Shown here in pieces: positions 51,344 through 63,641 of a stretch of 64,000 nt of DNA. Where the stretch lies: the NCBI GenBank assembly GCA_018136815.1, contig CM030931.1:5947515-6011514 (forward strand), read 5' to 3'. Under the pieces are notes generated by a model. The model was not told the DNA's origin. It searched no databases and worked only from the letters and a program-made list of their open reading frames with translations. Source of the stretch: Isochrysis galbana. Lineage: Eukaryota; Haptophyta; Isochrysidales; Isochrysidaceae. The stretch's first letter is position 1, and each line of letters starts with the position of its first letter. The position numbers and the translations under genes were made by a program.

Positions 51344-54300
51344 ATGGGGGACGGGGAGGGCACCGAGCCCTCGCTCCCGCCCGAGCCGCTTCACGACGAG
51401 AGTGTGCGCGCAGCGCTCGAACAGCCCGTAGTGCAGGCTCTTCTCTCGCTCAACGACGAGCGCATCCGCGCGGCGCTCTCACTTCCCGCCGCACAGTCTG
51501 TGCTGTGTACAGCGGCGGCAGCCGAGGAGGCAAAGGCACAGAGGGTCCTCTCTCTGCTCAGGGCGAAGGACGAGGCGATCGCGGCGCTCGACACGGAGCT
51601 TGGGGCAGTACATGCCGCGCTCAGTGACGCGCAGGCCACCGTCGCGAGGCAGCGCGAGCTCGCTGCGCCGCTTGCGCAGCAGATGGACGAGATTGTCGCT
51701 GAGAGAAGGAGAGCGGCGGCACAGCTCGAGCAGGAGCGGCAGCGAGCGCAGGCGGCGGAGGAGCGGCTTGCCGCGTCAGCCCAGGACGCGCGCGATAAGG
51801 GGGACGCCGCCGATGCGGCCGCTGCAGCGACAGCGCGAGCCTCGGAGGCGGAAGCGGCCGCGGCAGCTGCCCTCGCTCAACTGATTGAGGCGGAGCGCGC
51901 GGCAGAGGTGTCGGATGCGGCGCGGGCACGTGCGGAGGCGGCACAGCGGGAGCTGGCAGCGCGCTTGGATGAAGCGGAGCTAGCGGCGTCGACGCTCCGT
52001 TCAGAGCGCCTGGCACGGCTGGAGGCGGAGTCAAAGTTGCGCGATGCCGAGGCACGGATCTACGGCATGGTAGAGTCGTCAGTTGGCGTCGTTTACACTG
52101 GCCTCGAGCCAGAGTGCACATCCTCTGCTCCTACTTCGGTTTCACAGCAGTTGTGCAGTCCAGCGGATGCAATGGTGCCACCAGTGGGTACGACTCCGTG
52201 GGCCGAGGGCTGCGGGCGTGAGGATCTGCATCTGGTCCTCGACGAGCTCGCCGAGCTACAGGCGCAGCACGGAGCACTCCGTGAGGCGCTCGAAGCTGCG
52301 GACGCCGATATCCAGGCTGTGATCGAGCGATCGCGTCTGAGCCGTGAATCTGCGGAATTTGAGGTCAGCTCCGAGCGCCAGCGGCTCACGCAGTGCAAGG
52401 CGGAGCTCGAAACATGTCAGGTGTTGCTTGGTGAGGCGCGTTCAGCGCTCGCCGCCACACAGGGGCAATTGCAGATAGAGGCAGAGAGCCGCGCACGCCT
52501 CGAGGAGCGGCTCACGCAAGCTGAGAGACTGCTGGACACCGAACGCGCCGAGGCGGCGGCGCAAAGAACCCAACATGAGCAGCGATTGCGGGAGGCTGCC
52601 GAGGTTGCTGAGGAGGTGCGCAAGGCTGCCGAAGAGGCCCACATCCGCCAAATGGATGAGATGCAGGAGACAATGCGCCGCCTATCGGCGCGATTGTCTA
52701 GCAGCATCAAGCCCTCTATCCATGAGGGTGAAGCTAACGGCAGGAAAAGGGGCAGCCTCCGATCTGCACCGCTAGAACACCACCGACTACATCCGGCATG
52801 TGGTAGTGGAGCTAGTCCCTCTGCAAAGTATCGCCAGCTACATGATGCCGATGGTCACGTCGCGTCAGTCCTGTCGATTGGCTTGATAGAGACAGATGGC
52901 GAGGTTGTCGAAAGAACGCCTGCCCGATCGCACGGCGAGTTTGAGGTGTGTGCAGTCCAGGACTGCTCGAGGGACGCCGAAACGGAGAACCAATGGGAGG
53001 GTGCAATGGAGGAGCTCGTGGTGGAGGTTGCGTCGCTGAGGCAGCGGCTAGTGGCTGCTGAGGTCGCGTCAGCGCGCCGTGCAAGAGAATCGGCTGACGA
53101 GCTAGCACGCGCTCAGAGATGGGCAGAGGAGGCCGAGGCCAGGTGGAAACTGCATCGCAGAGACGAGGAGTCCACAATCGCCAGCTTAAAGCAGCAAGTA
53201 AGTGCAAAACCCAATCGCGATTCGCGCGTCTTGCTAGGACGGCCGCCGCGATATGCACCCAGCATGTAGCTCTAAGGTATCTGCAACTTGGTTACCGACC
53301 TCTCCCTCCCGCGCACCTCGCGCAGCTACACCTGCTGTCCTCATCTTCCACTGGGGACCGTTCCGAGTTGGCTGCCGCCATCAGCCGCGCTGCAGAGGCC
53401 ACACGCGAGGAAGCTTGGGCTAAACGACAGCTTGAGCACGAACGGACCTTGTCGGCGGCAGCAGCGGAGCGAGAGACAGAGCTACGAACGCGCCTCGCTC
53501 TTGCAGAGGAGAAGGCGGCGTTTGTCACCGCGATCGCGGCCGGCCCCGCCACTGGGGCTGTGCCCAACGGCAACTGCGTTGGAGGGCCTCACGATTCCGA
53601 CGGGAACTATCCCGCCGGCACCGCCACAGATCCCGCTCGATGTACATCAGCCTCCCTAGAAGTCTCAGGGAGCAGAAGCTCCCGTTGGGCATGCGAGCAA
53701 ATTGTCCTGCGTTTGCAACGGAAAGTCTCTCAGCTCACTTCCGGAGTTCAGGCCGCGCAAGCACGGGAACCACGGCAGTTGGTGCCTGGTGGCATGCAAG
53801 GCACTGGTGAGACATGCCTAGGTGGACAAGCATCTAGGCAATCGGGATCGAGACCGTTGGGAGTCGACGATAATAGCTCGTTAGGTGCAGGTGGCGCACC
53901 GGCGTGTGCCTTGGAGGATGACGCTGTTGCGCCTTTAGGTAACGCAGAGGATGAGGTGGTCCGCCTACGCTCCCTGCTTGCTAGGGCCGGGCTTGAGGTC
54001 AAAGCCCTGCGTGCACGCCTGACGGCTATCCAGGCCGAGGCAGGAGTAAACGTGGAGGCATCAGCGGAAAGCTGCAGCGATAGTGGTGCAGGGAATGCTC
54101 CGACACGGTTGAGGGCGGCCGCGGATGAGGCGGCACACCTGGCATCTCAGCTGCTAGATGCACGCGAGACGGCGGCACGCGAGGCAATGGCGCGCGAGGC
54201 GGAGCACATCCGGCAGCTTGCGGAGGCACGTGCTGAAGCATATCGTGCGCGCTCTGCACTCGACGGGCTTGCGAACGAGCGAGCCACTCTCGCGGCGAGA

Positions 54301-57300
54301 GAAGCTCAGGCCTGCTCGGTCTTGCGCCGCGTTCAAGCCGAGGCAGCGGCGGCGGCAGCGGCGGCCGTGACAGACCGTGAGGCGGATCGAGAGGAAGTCT
54401 CCTCAGCGCGAGCGAGGGCAGAAGCTGCCGAGGCGGAGGCTGCACAAGCAGCCGCGACGGCCAAGGAGGCGACAGTGCGTGCAAAGGTGCTACAAGAGAC
54501 GCTGGATGCGCTGCAAGAATCTGAGGCAGTCTTCGTCCCATCGCGCACCATCGATGTAGATCGCGCCCGCCAAGGTTCGGCTGCTGCCGCAGCCGGTGCG
54601 GCGCAAGTCGAAACTCATGTGTCAGCTGCGGCGGCCGCGGTTGCCGCCGCTGAGGCCGCTATCGAGGACAATCGCGGCGATTCGACGAGTGCGCCGGAGC
54701 TAGTTTCCTTACGCCGCGCTGTCGGCTCGCTCTCCTCACAGCTGCTCACCGTTGGTTCACATGCGATGAAGCTCGAGCGGCGGCAGGAGGAGTCGCGGAC
54801 GACAATTGAACGTTACGCGGCGCAAATGCAGCGGTACGCTGCCGAGTCGCGCGAGGCGAAGCGGGTGGCGGCAGAACTGCGGGCAGAGGTGGCATCCCTG
54901 CATGCCTCCTCCGAGCTCGCGTCCGCGGAAACGCAGGGCATGCGTCGACAAATGGAAGAATTGCAATTTGAACTGCGCCACTATGATAGTCGCGCGGAAC
55001 AAGCCGAGCGGCGGGCCTCGGCTCTCGAGGCGGCGCACGAGTCGGTGAGGGCGCAGCTCGAACAGGCGCATACTCGCCATCTTGCAGCTCTCCAGTCTGA
55101 ACGCGAATCCGCGGCACGAGCTGCGCGTGAGCTTGGGGAGGCTCTCGTTACGGCCACCTTGGCGTCTGAGGACGCGGCAGCGAACGGAGTCAGCACCAAA
55201 CCTGGCCTCACTCTCCTTCTCGCCGGCAGTGACGTTGGCGCATTCACCGGCGCAAACAACAAGCATGAGCCACCGTCTCTAGAGGACGGAGCCTTGTGCG
55301 ACGATGCAAAGTGTATCGATCGCGCTGCTCGTGGCGGCGACGGCGGGGCCGATGGCTGCAACGCGTCAGCTCTGGCGGACTTGCGCTCGTCATTGGACAT
55401 CTCACCGATGCGTATCGTGCGCAACGAGTTGCGGGCGGCCATCGCTGCTATCAAAGCGAACTTCTGCCATGCTGAGGGTGCCACCGCCGCCTTAGGCGGC
55501 GGTGGCGCATGGCCATCATACATCTGTGGGACCAGTGCCACTGCGGCCGATCCTGGATCCGCGCCGCAGTCAGCCAGCGCTCAGGCAGCTATCGGTAGCC
55601 GCAATGGCCATCGGATGGCCCAGGAGCCGAGCAAATGTAGCCTCGGCTCAGGCGGCGGAGGATCACAGCTCGAAGCTCTCTCGGCTCTGTTGTTGCAGCA
55701 CAACGCTTTGTTAGGCCGCGAGATGGCCCGAGGGGTCTGCCTGACGGCTGAAGTGCGCGGCCTTCGCCGACGGCTGCAAGATGCAAGCGGCGCCCTAATA
55801 AGGCACGAAACAGAGCGTCACATCGCTTGCGCTCAGCTCCTCTTACTCAAAAGACAGGTGCGGCGACCAATCTTTTTTGACGCGCTGTTGTTTGGTGCCA
55901 CGCTCTACGTATGGCTCATATGCACGGTCTCACGATAGTCTCGTTGGGCATGTTCTCAAGTGGCACCCTGATAAACATGTCTCAAGGCAGTTGTTTTGCC
56001 CTTTTGTGGAGCACGCGCCTTGCGCGCAATATCCTCACGACGTTTGCCGACTGACCTCATACGCACTCCCCACTTACAGGAGGAGGAGCGCTATGCGCTA
56101 CGATCAGGAGCGCGCGCGAGGACAAATGCTGCGTCCGGCGCGCGAGAGTCAGCTCTTGCGGCTGCACTTGACGAGTCGAACGCTGCGGCCATCGAGCTAG
56201 AACGGCGCCTGCATGCGGCCACCACCGAGTTGGCCGAGCTCAGACAGACGTTTGGACGCGCACAAGGCGTCACGGCTCTTCAGGCTCATGACGCTTTGAA
56301 GGATGGCTTTGCCGGGAGAAGCGACGCATCACCTGCGCCGGTTTCTGGCCCGCTGACGTCGTCAGTTGAGGCGTCGCTTCTTCGTGCGCAACTCGAGGAA
56401 GCGTCGGCCGCGCGGAGCTCCGAGGTGGAGGAGCGCATGCTTGAGGCAGCGCGTCGGGCAGCCGCGGACGCGAGTGGCACCGGAGCTGCTCGTAAATTGG
56501 CAGCCGAGTTGGAGGCGAGCCGCCTTGCAAATAGCCGGCTGACCGATCTCGCGTCGGCCGCCACGAGACGGGGAGATGCCGCACGAGCACAGCTTTGCGC
56601 ATGCCAAGAGTCTTTACGCGTTGCTGAACGGGAGAACATCCGCCTTCGAGCGGCAGTGACCGCCGCTGTGCGCCACGAATTTGCAGTCGAGGAAGTGCGC
56701 CAGGGTGCGGGCAGGTCCCTCCAGGAGGATGAGGCAAAATCATATACTGTAGGCGAGGGAATTGGCTCACTGCGTGCGCGTCTGGCTGCGGCCGAAGCCG
56801 CTATGGCCGCTGCGCGCAGCAAGCAGGCCGCAGCGGAGGAGCGCGCCTCTCTTGCGGACGCGGCTCTGGCCCACTCTCGGCAAAGGCGCGAAGCCGTCAT
56901 TAGGTGGTCAACAACGTTAGAGACGGCGGCGGTGCGCAGTGCGAATGAGGGCATGCGCGCGGTTATGGCAAACGCGCAGGAAAGCGAGGTAGCTCTACGG
57001 CAGGCGCTTGACGAGGAGAGGCGGGCCCACGCTCGAACTCTCGCACTCGCCACGGCGCTACAGCAGTGGCAGCGGCGCAAGCACAAACGCCCGGTGGCTG
57101 CAAATGGTGGCGATGCAGGGCAAGGCGGCGGCGAAGCTGGCCTCGACGACGACTTGCGCCGTGAAAATTCCCGCCTCCACGCCACGTGTGCGGCAACAAC
57201 CTTGCAGCTCGAGGAGGCTCTCGAGAAGTTGGAGCAGCGCGACCACGCATTGAAGTCATTGCAAGCGACCCTGGTGGCTGTCACCGCCGGTTCGCCAGGC

Positions 57301-60300
57301 TCCGAGCAATACGCAGGGGGTGCCGTTGCTGGTGGCAGCGTAGATCGGCGTCCTGTCACCCGCACCAAGCCTAGCTCGCGTTTTCCTGACAGGGGTAGGA
57401 GCGGCTCTGCACCTTGTGGCGGCGGAGTGCGTAGTGCAACCACCGATGTGACGACGTCAGCACCACCTTCAAGAAAGGCTACCCGCACAGACTTGCTCGC
57501 ATATCAACTCGTTCGCGCGCGCTTGTCCGAGGAAGAGGCCCGCTCGCAGCTTCGTGCATCTGCGCAGCGTGAAGTGCAGCTGCATGAGCAGCTTGGCGTC
57601 TTACAGCGACGTCTGAACATGAGAGCAGCGCCTCGTGATGGGGAGGTCTCAATGGTTGGGGAAGCGCACGGCATGACGGAGCCCGGATCAGAGTCGGGAA
57701 CCTCTCTTGCACAGCTTTGTGCATCGCTCGCGCGCTCTCGTGCCGAAGTGGCGGGTCTGCAGGCGCAGATCGCCCGTGAGCTCGCAGGCACAAATTTCTT
57801 GCGCCTCGAGCCGACGTCCTCTGCTAACAGCACCCTCGATGGCGTTGCGGGCGTCCTTAATGAAGTCGACGACGAGGTGGCGCGCGTGCTTGAACGGCTC
57901 CTTGGCGACGCGACGGTCAGCGAGAGCGCCATGAGTCCTCGAGGTGTTGCGCAGCACCGAGCTACGGCCCAACACGACATCAGCCCATCTCAAACAGGAC
58001 CTGGCGCTGCGAAGAGGCGTCAAGACGAACAGCAGGTCGCGGCAGCGTTATCAGCATTGCGGCGCAGCGGTATTCTGGAAGGACACGCAGAGGAGGACGC
58101 GGCGATGCTGGTGCAGGCAGTGCGACTCCTCTCATCGCGTATCACAGCACTTGAAGCAATGCAGCCAACGGCCCCTCAACGCACCGAAGCGATCGTCAAG
58201 ATAGGTTTGCAGCGGAGGGCCAGAAGCGACAGATCGCCAACACGCCTCGTGAGCACGACGACGGATGCGGAGGGGGATGCAATTCACATGACCCACGCCG
58301 GGGCGGCCAGTTGCGGGGAGCTCATGGAGGCCCAGCTGCTGTCCGAACGGCTCACATCGGCAAGTCTCCGCGAGGAACTGCGTTCAGAGCGCGAGATCCG
58401 GGAGATCGAGACCGCCGAACTCCGGGAGCGCCTAGCCGTTCTCGTCGAGGCGCAGCGACTATCACGTTTGCGATACCGGCAGCAGGCAGAGGCGTTGACG
58501 CAACGTGAAGCTGAGGCGCGAGAGGCGCGCGAAGAACTGGTCGCGAGGCAGCTCGCTGCTGGCTCTGCCGAAGAAGAAGTGTTGCGCAACCAGCTCGCTG
58601 CGGCAGAGGCAACCGCCGAGAGAGAGGCAGCAGAGCGTGCGGTGGCGGAGCGGCGCTTGCGCGACTTGGAGTCTGAGTTGAGCGCGTGGCGCTCCGCAGT
58701 CGCGATGGACGAAGCCAGTCGGGTTGGACCGGCGGCAATAATGACGGCGGATGAGCTGATGCATGCCGAAGCTGCGGGTAAAGATGGGCCGGCTGGCCTC
58801 GCGGCCCTCCACAGCTCGCTGAGGCGGAGAGACCAGCTCGAGGTGGAGGTGCGCTCGTTGCGCGACGCACTCGATGCCGAGCGTCGCGCCAAGGTGTCTC
58901 TTGTGTCAAGTAATGAGGCCGCCACCCGAAGATTGGCGGAGCTCCGCGACGAGCTCGTTCGGATGGGAGAGGCAGTCTCGGCTGCTGAAGCAGGGCGCGA
59001 CGCGGCTCGCGACGTGGCAACTGCAGAGCTCGCCATGTCGGAGCAGGCGCTCGCAGCGTCCGAGCAGGCGCGCGAAGTTGTTGAATCGGATCTCATCAGT
59101 TTGCGCGGGGAGGTGGCGTCTTTGCGCAGAGAGGCCGATGCAGCGAAGCAGGAGGCACGCCGCGTTACGAGAGAATCTCGCGATCGGATGGAGAGCCTAC
59201 GAAAGGAAGCAGATGAGCGTGCTTGTGAGGCGACCGCCGTGAAGGCAGATTTGGACGAATTGCGGCACCGGCTAGGCGAGGCGCTCTCAGAGGCGGACGA
59301 GTCGCGGTGTCGGCTAGGCGAGGTGCTCTCGGAGGTGGACGAGTCGCGGCGCCGGCTCAGCGAGGCTCTTTCTGAGGCGGAGGAGCTTCGGCACGCACTT
59401 GAAGAGGCGAAAGAGGATGCAGCGGCGGCGGTAGCCGCGGCGACAACTGCATCCGCCGAGGAACGTGAGCGTCACGAGCAGCAGATAGTGGAGCTGCGAC
59501 AAGAACATGAGCGGCAGCAGGCGAAGACGACGGCGGAGCACGTCGATATGCGTTCACACATGGAAACGCAGCTTCACGAACAGCTCGAGGCATTGCGGCT
59601 GTCGGTGCGCCAATGGCAGCAGCAGCAACCAAATGCGGCGGCTCCAGCAGAGTCGGTCGCCACACAAGCCGAGGTGGAGGCAGCGGAAGCAGAGGCTGGC
59701 CACCGTCGAGAACACGACGAGGTGGCAGCCGAAATGGCCGAAATAGCTGACGAGGTGGGGGCGCTGCGGCAAGCGTTGCATTCGCTCGGGGGCAAGGAGT
59801 ACCAATCGCGACTGTCCTCCTCCATGACATTGCCAGCGCCGCCACCTCTACAGGCGGCTCGAGCATGTGCCAAGGCTAGCGCGATCCACTTGTCTCCGTC
59901 AGGCTCGCAAGCAGCGGGCAAGGCGCACAACCCACCCCCGGAGCTGACGGACGTGCGTGCGCTGCGGCTCGAGGCTCAGGTGCTCATCTTGCGCAGGGAG
60001 GCCGACTCAGAGCGCGCCGCAGCTCTGCAGCTGGCCTCCGAGGTAGATAGGCTCAAAGAGGCGCACGCCACTCTCTCCGCCCAGCTAGCCTCACAACATG
60101 CGTTGGCTCAAGAGGCGGGCCGAGCATCGCGTCGAGAGGTCCGCGCGCTTCAGGCGCAGCTTCAGAAGGCATCAGATCGATTGGTCGTAGGGGCCAAGGC
60201 AGAAGCCCAGCTGGGCGCTGCTGCTGAGGCCACCCGCGCCAAGGCGCGCGCTCTCCGCCTTACCGAGGAGGTACTCGCGGACACCCGACGCCAACTGAGC

Positions 60301-61881
60301 GTTGAGCGGAGCGCGAAGCAAGAGTTGGAGAGGCAGCTCGCCGAGGCCCGTGAGGCGGCCGATGCGGCGGATCAGCGGGCGGCCAAGGCACGCGCAGATT
60401 TGCGCGCCCGCGAGCCGCTGCTACGTGAGAGCCGGGCCAAGCTCGCCGCGGCCAAATCTTCTGAGTCGGCCTGGCTCGACGAGCGGATTCGATTGCTGGA
60501 GCGCGCGGCACGAGCTGAGACCGACGCTAAGGCCAAAGAGCGGCTCCTGACGGATGCGAGGCGCCGTGTCGCCGAAGCGGAGAAAGCCGGCGAGGCAGCA
60601 GTAGTCGCCGCTGAGTGCCGGTGTCGTGAGCATACAGAGACCTCGATGCGTTTGTGGCGACAAGACAGCGAAGTCGTCGCAAGTTCGCTACGTGAAAAGC
60701 TCGAGGCCGCCGAGCAAGTTCTTTCTCAAGTGCGCCGCGAGCACGCCGAAGCAATAGCAGACGCATCCGATCGTGATGCCGAATGCCGTAGACTCGCTGC
60801 CGAGTCGGAACAGCGGCGGGCTGCACTTGGCGCGATGCGTCAGCTCATCCATGACTTGGTGCAGCGGTTGCTTGCTGTGCGGCTACCTGGAAGCCCTACG
60901 ATGCAGAGAAGCCCCCAAGGGGTGCCGCATCGCTGGATAGCCGGCCGGTGCGGCGTCTCTGCGCAGAAGGAGGATCAAGTGGATGAAGAAGAACTCGATG
61001 AGGCTCGCCGCATTGAGCAGCTCTCGAGTTCTCTCCTTCAGCTGCCCGCATGCGAGCTAGGATTCTTCACTCCCGTCGGGCGCCGCGGCGGCGGCGCTCA
61101 TGGTGGCGAACCGGGCACACCTCCGTCATGCTCGACCGAGGACGCGATGAGCGCTGCGCGCACTACGGCTGCCAACTCGGCCGCCTCGCCCCAAGACGCA
61201 GCGGCAGGCAGGCCAAGCGCTCCTCAAGCCGACAACTCGGGAGGGGGAAGCGCGGAGCCGGCCCAAGAGCTGCGACTCCTCCTCGAGGCTGATGGCCCCG
61301 TCGATGTGCCGCAGTGCTTGACGCTGCTATGGCGCCTCGTGCGCTTGTACTCGCAGCGCCGCTTCGAGCACGAGCGTCGAGACGGCGTGCCAACAACAAA
61401 GCCGGAGGGCGTCGCGGGCATGCCAGCCAAGCAAGGGGAGGATGTGGAGGCGGTACAACAGACGCTGGGTTCATACGACTTGATGTTGCGTGCCATTCGC
61501 AGACAGGTGGAGGCGGAGCAGACAGAGGCAGCCATTGCTATTGCCGAACGCGACGAGGAGATCGATCGTCTGCGGATTCAGGCTGAGGAATTGCAGCAAC
61601 AGCTCGCCTCGGCGTGGAAGGGATCGGGTGTGGACGCCCACAAAGACGCCGGGCCATGTACTTTGCCGGACAGCACGCCGGTCGAGTCGGCGGACAGTGC
61701 GTGGGCGCATGCGGCTGGGCACAGTCTCGGAGCGGGCGCGGCAGCTATCGCCGCCGTCCTGAAGCGGCGTGCCCCAAGGACGCCACCACGCTCCACAGCG
61801 GTTACGGCTAGCCGCGCATCAGGTCTCGACGAGCGGTCGACCGGTGGGTTCTTCAGTGTGCCAGCCTCGCCTGAGAAGTAG
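51344..61881 (+). CDS. Giant coiled-coil protein, three exons, 3,395 residues
   Basis: Exons: 51344-53197, 53326-55857 and 56080-61881. The GT-AG introns are 128 and 222 nt, both phase 0 (CAA|GTAAGT and CAG|GTGCGG). The start ATG lies just after a CT-rich leader. Nearly the whole product is heptad-patterned and rich in Ala, Glu, Arg and Leu (AAQLEQERQRAQAAEERLAA; LERRLHAATTELAELRQTFG). Gly/Ser/Thr-rich linkers interrupt it near residues 240-290, 700-800, 1190-1280 and 1880-1960. A 42-nt unit is repeated three times at about 59267-59400, giving RLGEALSEADES-type 14-residue repeats. No enzyme domain is visible. Size and layout recall rootletin-like, centrosomal, golgin or basal-body proteins, but coiled coils resemble one another and no specific family is claimed. 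It lacks a membrane anchor. Confidence 0.85.
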
Positions 61882-61984
61882 CTCAGACGTTACTTACCAC
61901 CTCGTGGCCCCACATGTTTTGCGACTCTCAACTTCTTGAATTTGTGATTTTGTTCGTCAACGGCTCAGCCGTCGTAATGGGCTA

Positions 61985-62060
61985 ATTATAAATTTTTACA
62001 TTCTCGCAGCGAACTGTTGTTATAGTTTGAGAGATGGACCATCGCCGATGGAAGAGGCTG
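61985..62060 (+). mobile_element. Possible LINE 5' leader relic
   Basis: GAACTGTTGTTATAGTTTGA followed by GAGATGGAC parallels AACTATTGTTATAGTTTTAG and CGATGGAG at 16009-16035, including the hairpin before the ATG. Downstream the ORF1 frame is not recognisable. Confidence 0.35.
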
Positions 62061-62209
62061 CAAGCTCAGGTTTGGTTGTTTTTTTGACAAATGCCCCCAT
62101 GAAGTGGGTATATAAACCTCTACTGGCAAAGCACCCTCCGACCGACGACCGACCCCCTTTTTTCCCGCGCCCACCCACGCACGCTTTGCAAGCGCACTCC
62201 AACTGCCTA

Positions 62210-62834
62210 TCAGCGCGTGCGGCTACCAGACGGCGGGGACGTGCGTGCCATCCAAGGTGGCGCACGAGCTGTAGCGCAATCGGAGTGCCCTCCCAAGGCG
62301 GCGCCAACGCCGCACGAAGGAGGGAGCGCCAGAAGGCGCCCTGTTGACCTGTTGACCTGTTGGGAAGGGACTACGGCAATGCGGAGCATCGAGCCCACGG
62401 GTGTGGTATCTACGAGCCAGCAATGAGCCGCGGAGGAGCATCGGAGCGCAAGGACCTCGTCGAGAGTGAGGTGCCAGAGCACGCTCTGCATCGCCTCGGC
62501 GTGTGCACTCGGCACGCCGCTCTCAGCCACCGAGGCAAGTTGAGCGTAAAGCCGGCAAGCCGAAGCCGGCACTGGGCCGCTCGCAGAGACTCATGACGAC
62601 GTGCAAAGGCGGTGCGGGTCCCGCGCCTTGGCACCTGGCCCTTGAGGTTGAGGGAGACGCAGAGCCATTGCAATTGGTCGGTGAGAGAACAGATTTCCCC
62701 CTCCGCAGCAATGGAGGCCTTTCTCCGCTAAGACTGCCCGGCTCTGGAGCGTCGCTGCGCCATGCATCGATCTGCTCGTATCGCAGTGGCAGTGGCGCCC
62801 GGGGAGATTTGATGCCCACCGTTGTGCTCGACAC
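62210..62834 (-). CDS. Doubtful minus-strand gene with an F-box-like segment
   Basis: Two overlapping minus frames may be exons. The first (62834-62540) is Ser/Pro-rich. The second contains AMQSVLWHLTLDEVLALRCS and SAAHCWLVDTTPVGS, reminiscent of an F-box (LxxLxLxEVLxLRxxS...W). No splice sites fit cleanly and no ATG start is obvious, so boundaries are guesses. If real, it would recruit substrates to an SCF ubiquitin ligase. Confidence 0.2.
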
Positions 62835-63236
62835 GACGTTTCAGTGCGAGTGACGACCCCAGCCGACCCACGGCGTCGACGGTTCCAAGAATAGCTGAAG
62901 CTGAAGCTCGGAGTCGGAGTTTGGAGGCATTCGATGGCATTCGATGTGGCTTTCTTTTTCTTGCTTTGCTACCCTTGAACTGTCCCGTCTTCGCGGATTT
63001 GGCCGGGGCCATGACTGGAGCTGTGGTGTGGTCTAGAGGATGCAACTTGAGGTTCCCTTTTTTTAGCCCCCTGCATTGCCTTTTTCTACACCTTATACAA
63101 TTTACCCCCCCCCCCCCAAATGTGTCCCTATATTCAAACACCTATGGGTCCAATTGTTGCAGACGGGTCGCTGCTTGTCACGGGACGAGGGAGTCGGCCG
63201 CGCGGATTAATTTCGAAAAATAAAGAAGTCATCTTT

Positions 63237-63641
63237 ATGTTTATCATTGTAATATTATCTACGCTATTTCTAGGCGGGAAGCATTGCGTGAAGCATTACT
63301 TTGGATGTCGTCAGCGGTTTTACCCGAACCCCTACAAAGTATTTCCGCATCTTGAGATGCTCGCAAACAACTTTGAACTCATTGAAAGAGAGTTTCTTGG
63401 CAGTGAGTACAAAATTAATGATTGGCCAGAAGAATATCTTTACACAAAAGAAGAGGGTCATGATTGGAAGGTAGTTCCACTCTATGGCTTTGGAGTTTGG
63501 AACGCAGAGTACTCGACAACATTTCCAAAGACAATTGAATTAATCAGAAGCATTCCAGGGCTTCGAACTGCGATTTTTAGCAAACTCGGTACCTGGGCCG
63601 ACTGGGCTCTGCGGAGACCTCACGTTCATGAGTATGCGTAA
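63237..63641 (+). CDS. Aspartyl/asparaginyl beta-hydroxylase family protein, 3' part missing
   Basis: A Fe(II)/2-oxoglutarate oxygenase family that hydroxylates Asp/Asn side chains. ATG 63237 starts a signal anchor (MFIIVILSTLFLGG), as in type II membrane members; an ATG at 63120 in the same frame adds 39 residues but no clear feature. Then come FPHLEMLANNFELIEREFLG, VPLYGFGVWN and FPKTIELIRSIPGLRTAIFS, the N-terminal half of the catalytic domain. The iron-binding His and Asp lie further on and are absent. A donor at KLG|GTACCT (63588) suggests the frame to 63641 is intron and that later exons are outside the window. Codons are noticeably A/T-richer than in neighbouring genes. Confidence 0.65.
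   Translation: MFIIVILSTLFLGGKHCVKHYFGCRQRFYPNPYKVFPHLEMLANNFELIEREFLGSEYKINDWPEEYLYTKEEGHDWKVVPLYGFGVWNAEYSTTFPKTIELIRSIPGLRTAIFSKLGTWADWALRRPHVHEYA

Noticed and set aside
56286..57488. 400-codon minus-strand ORF opposite the giant coiled-coil gene
   Set aside because: It is antisense to an exon with clear heptad coding and GC-rich codons. Its Ser/Ala/Arg content is the mirror of that exon.
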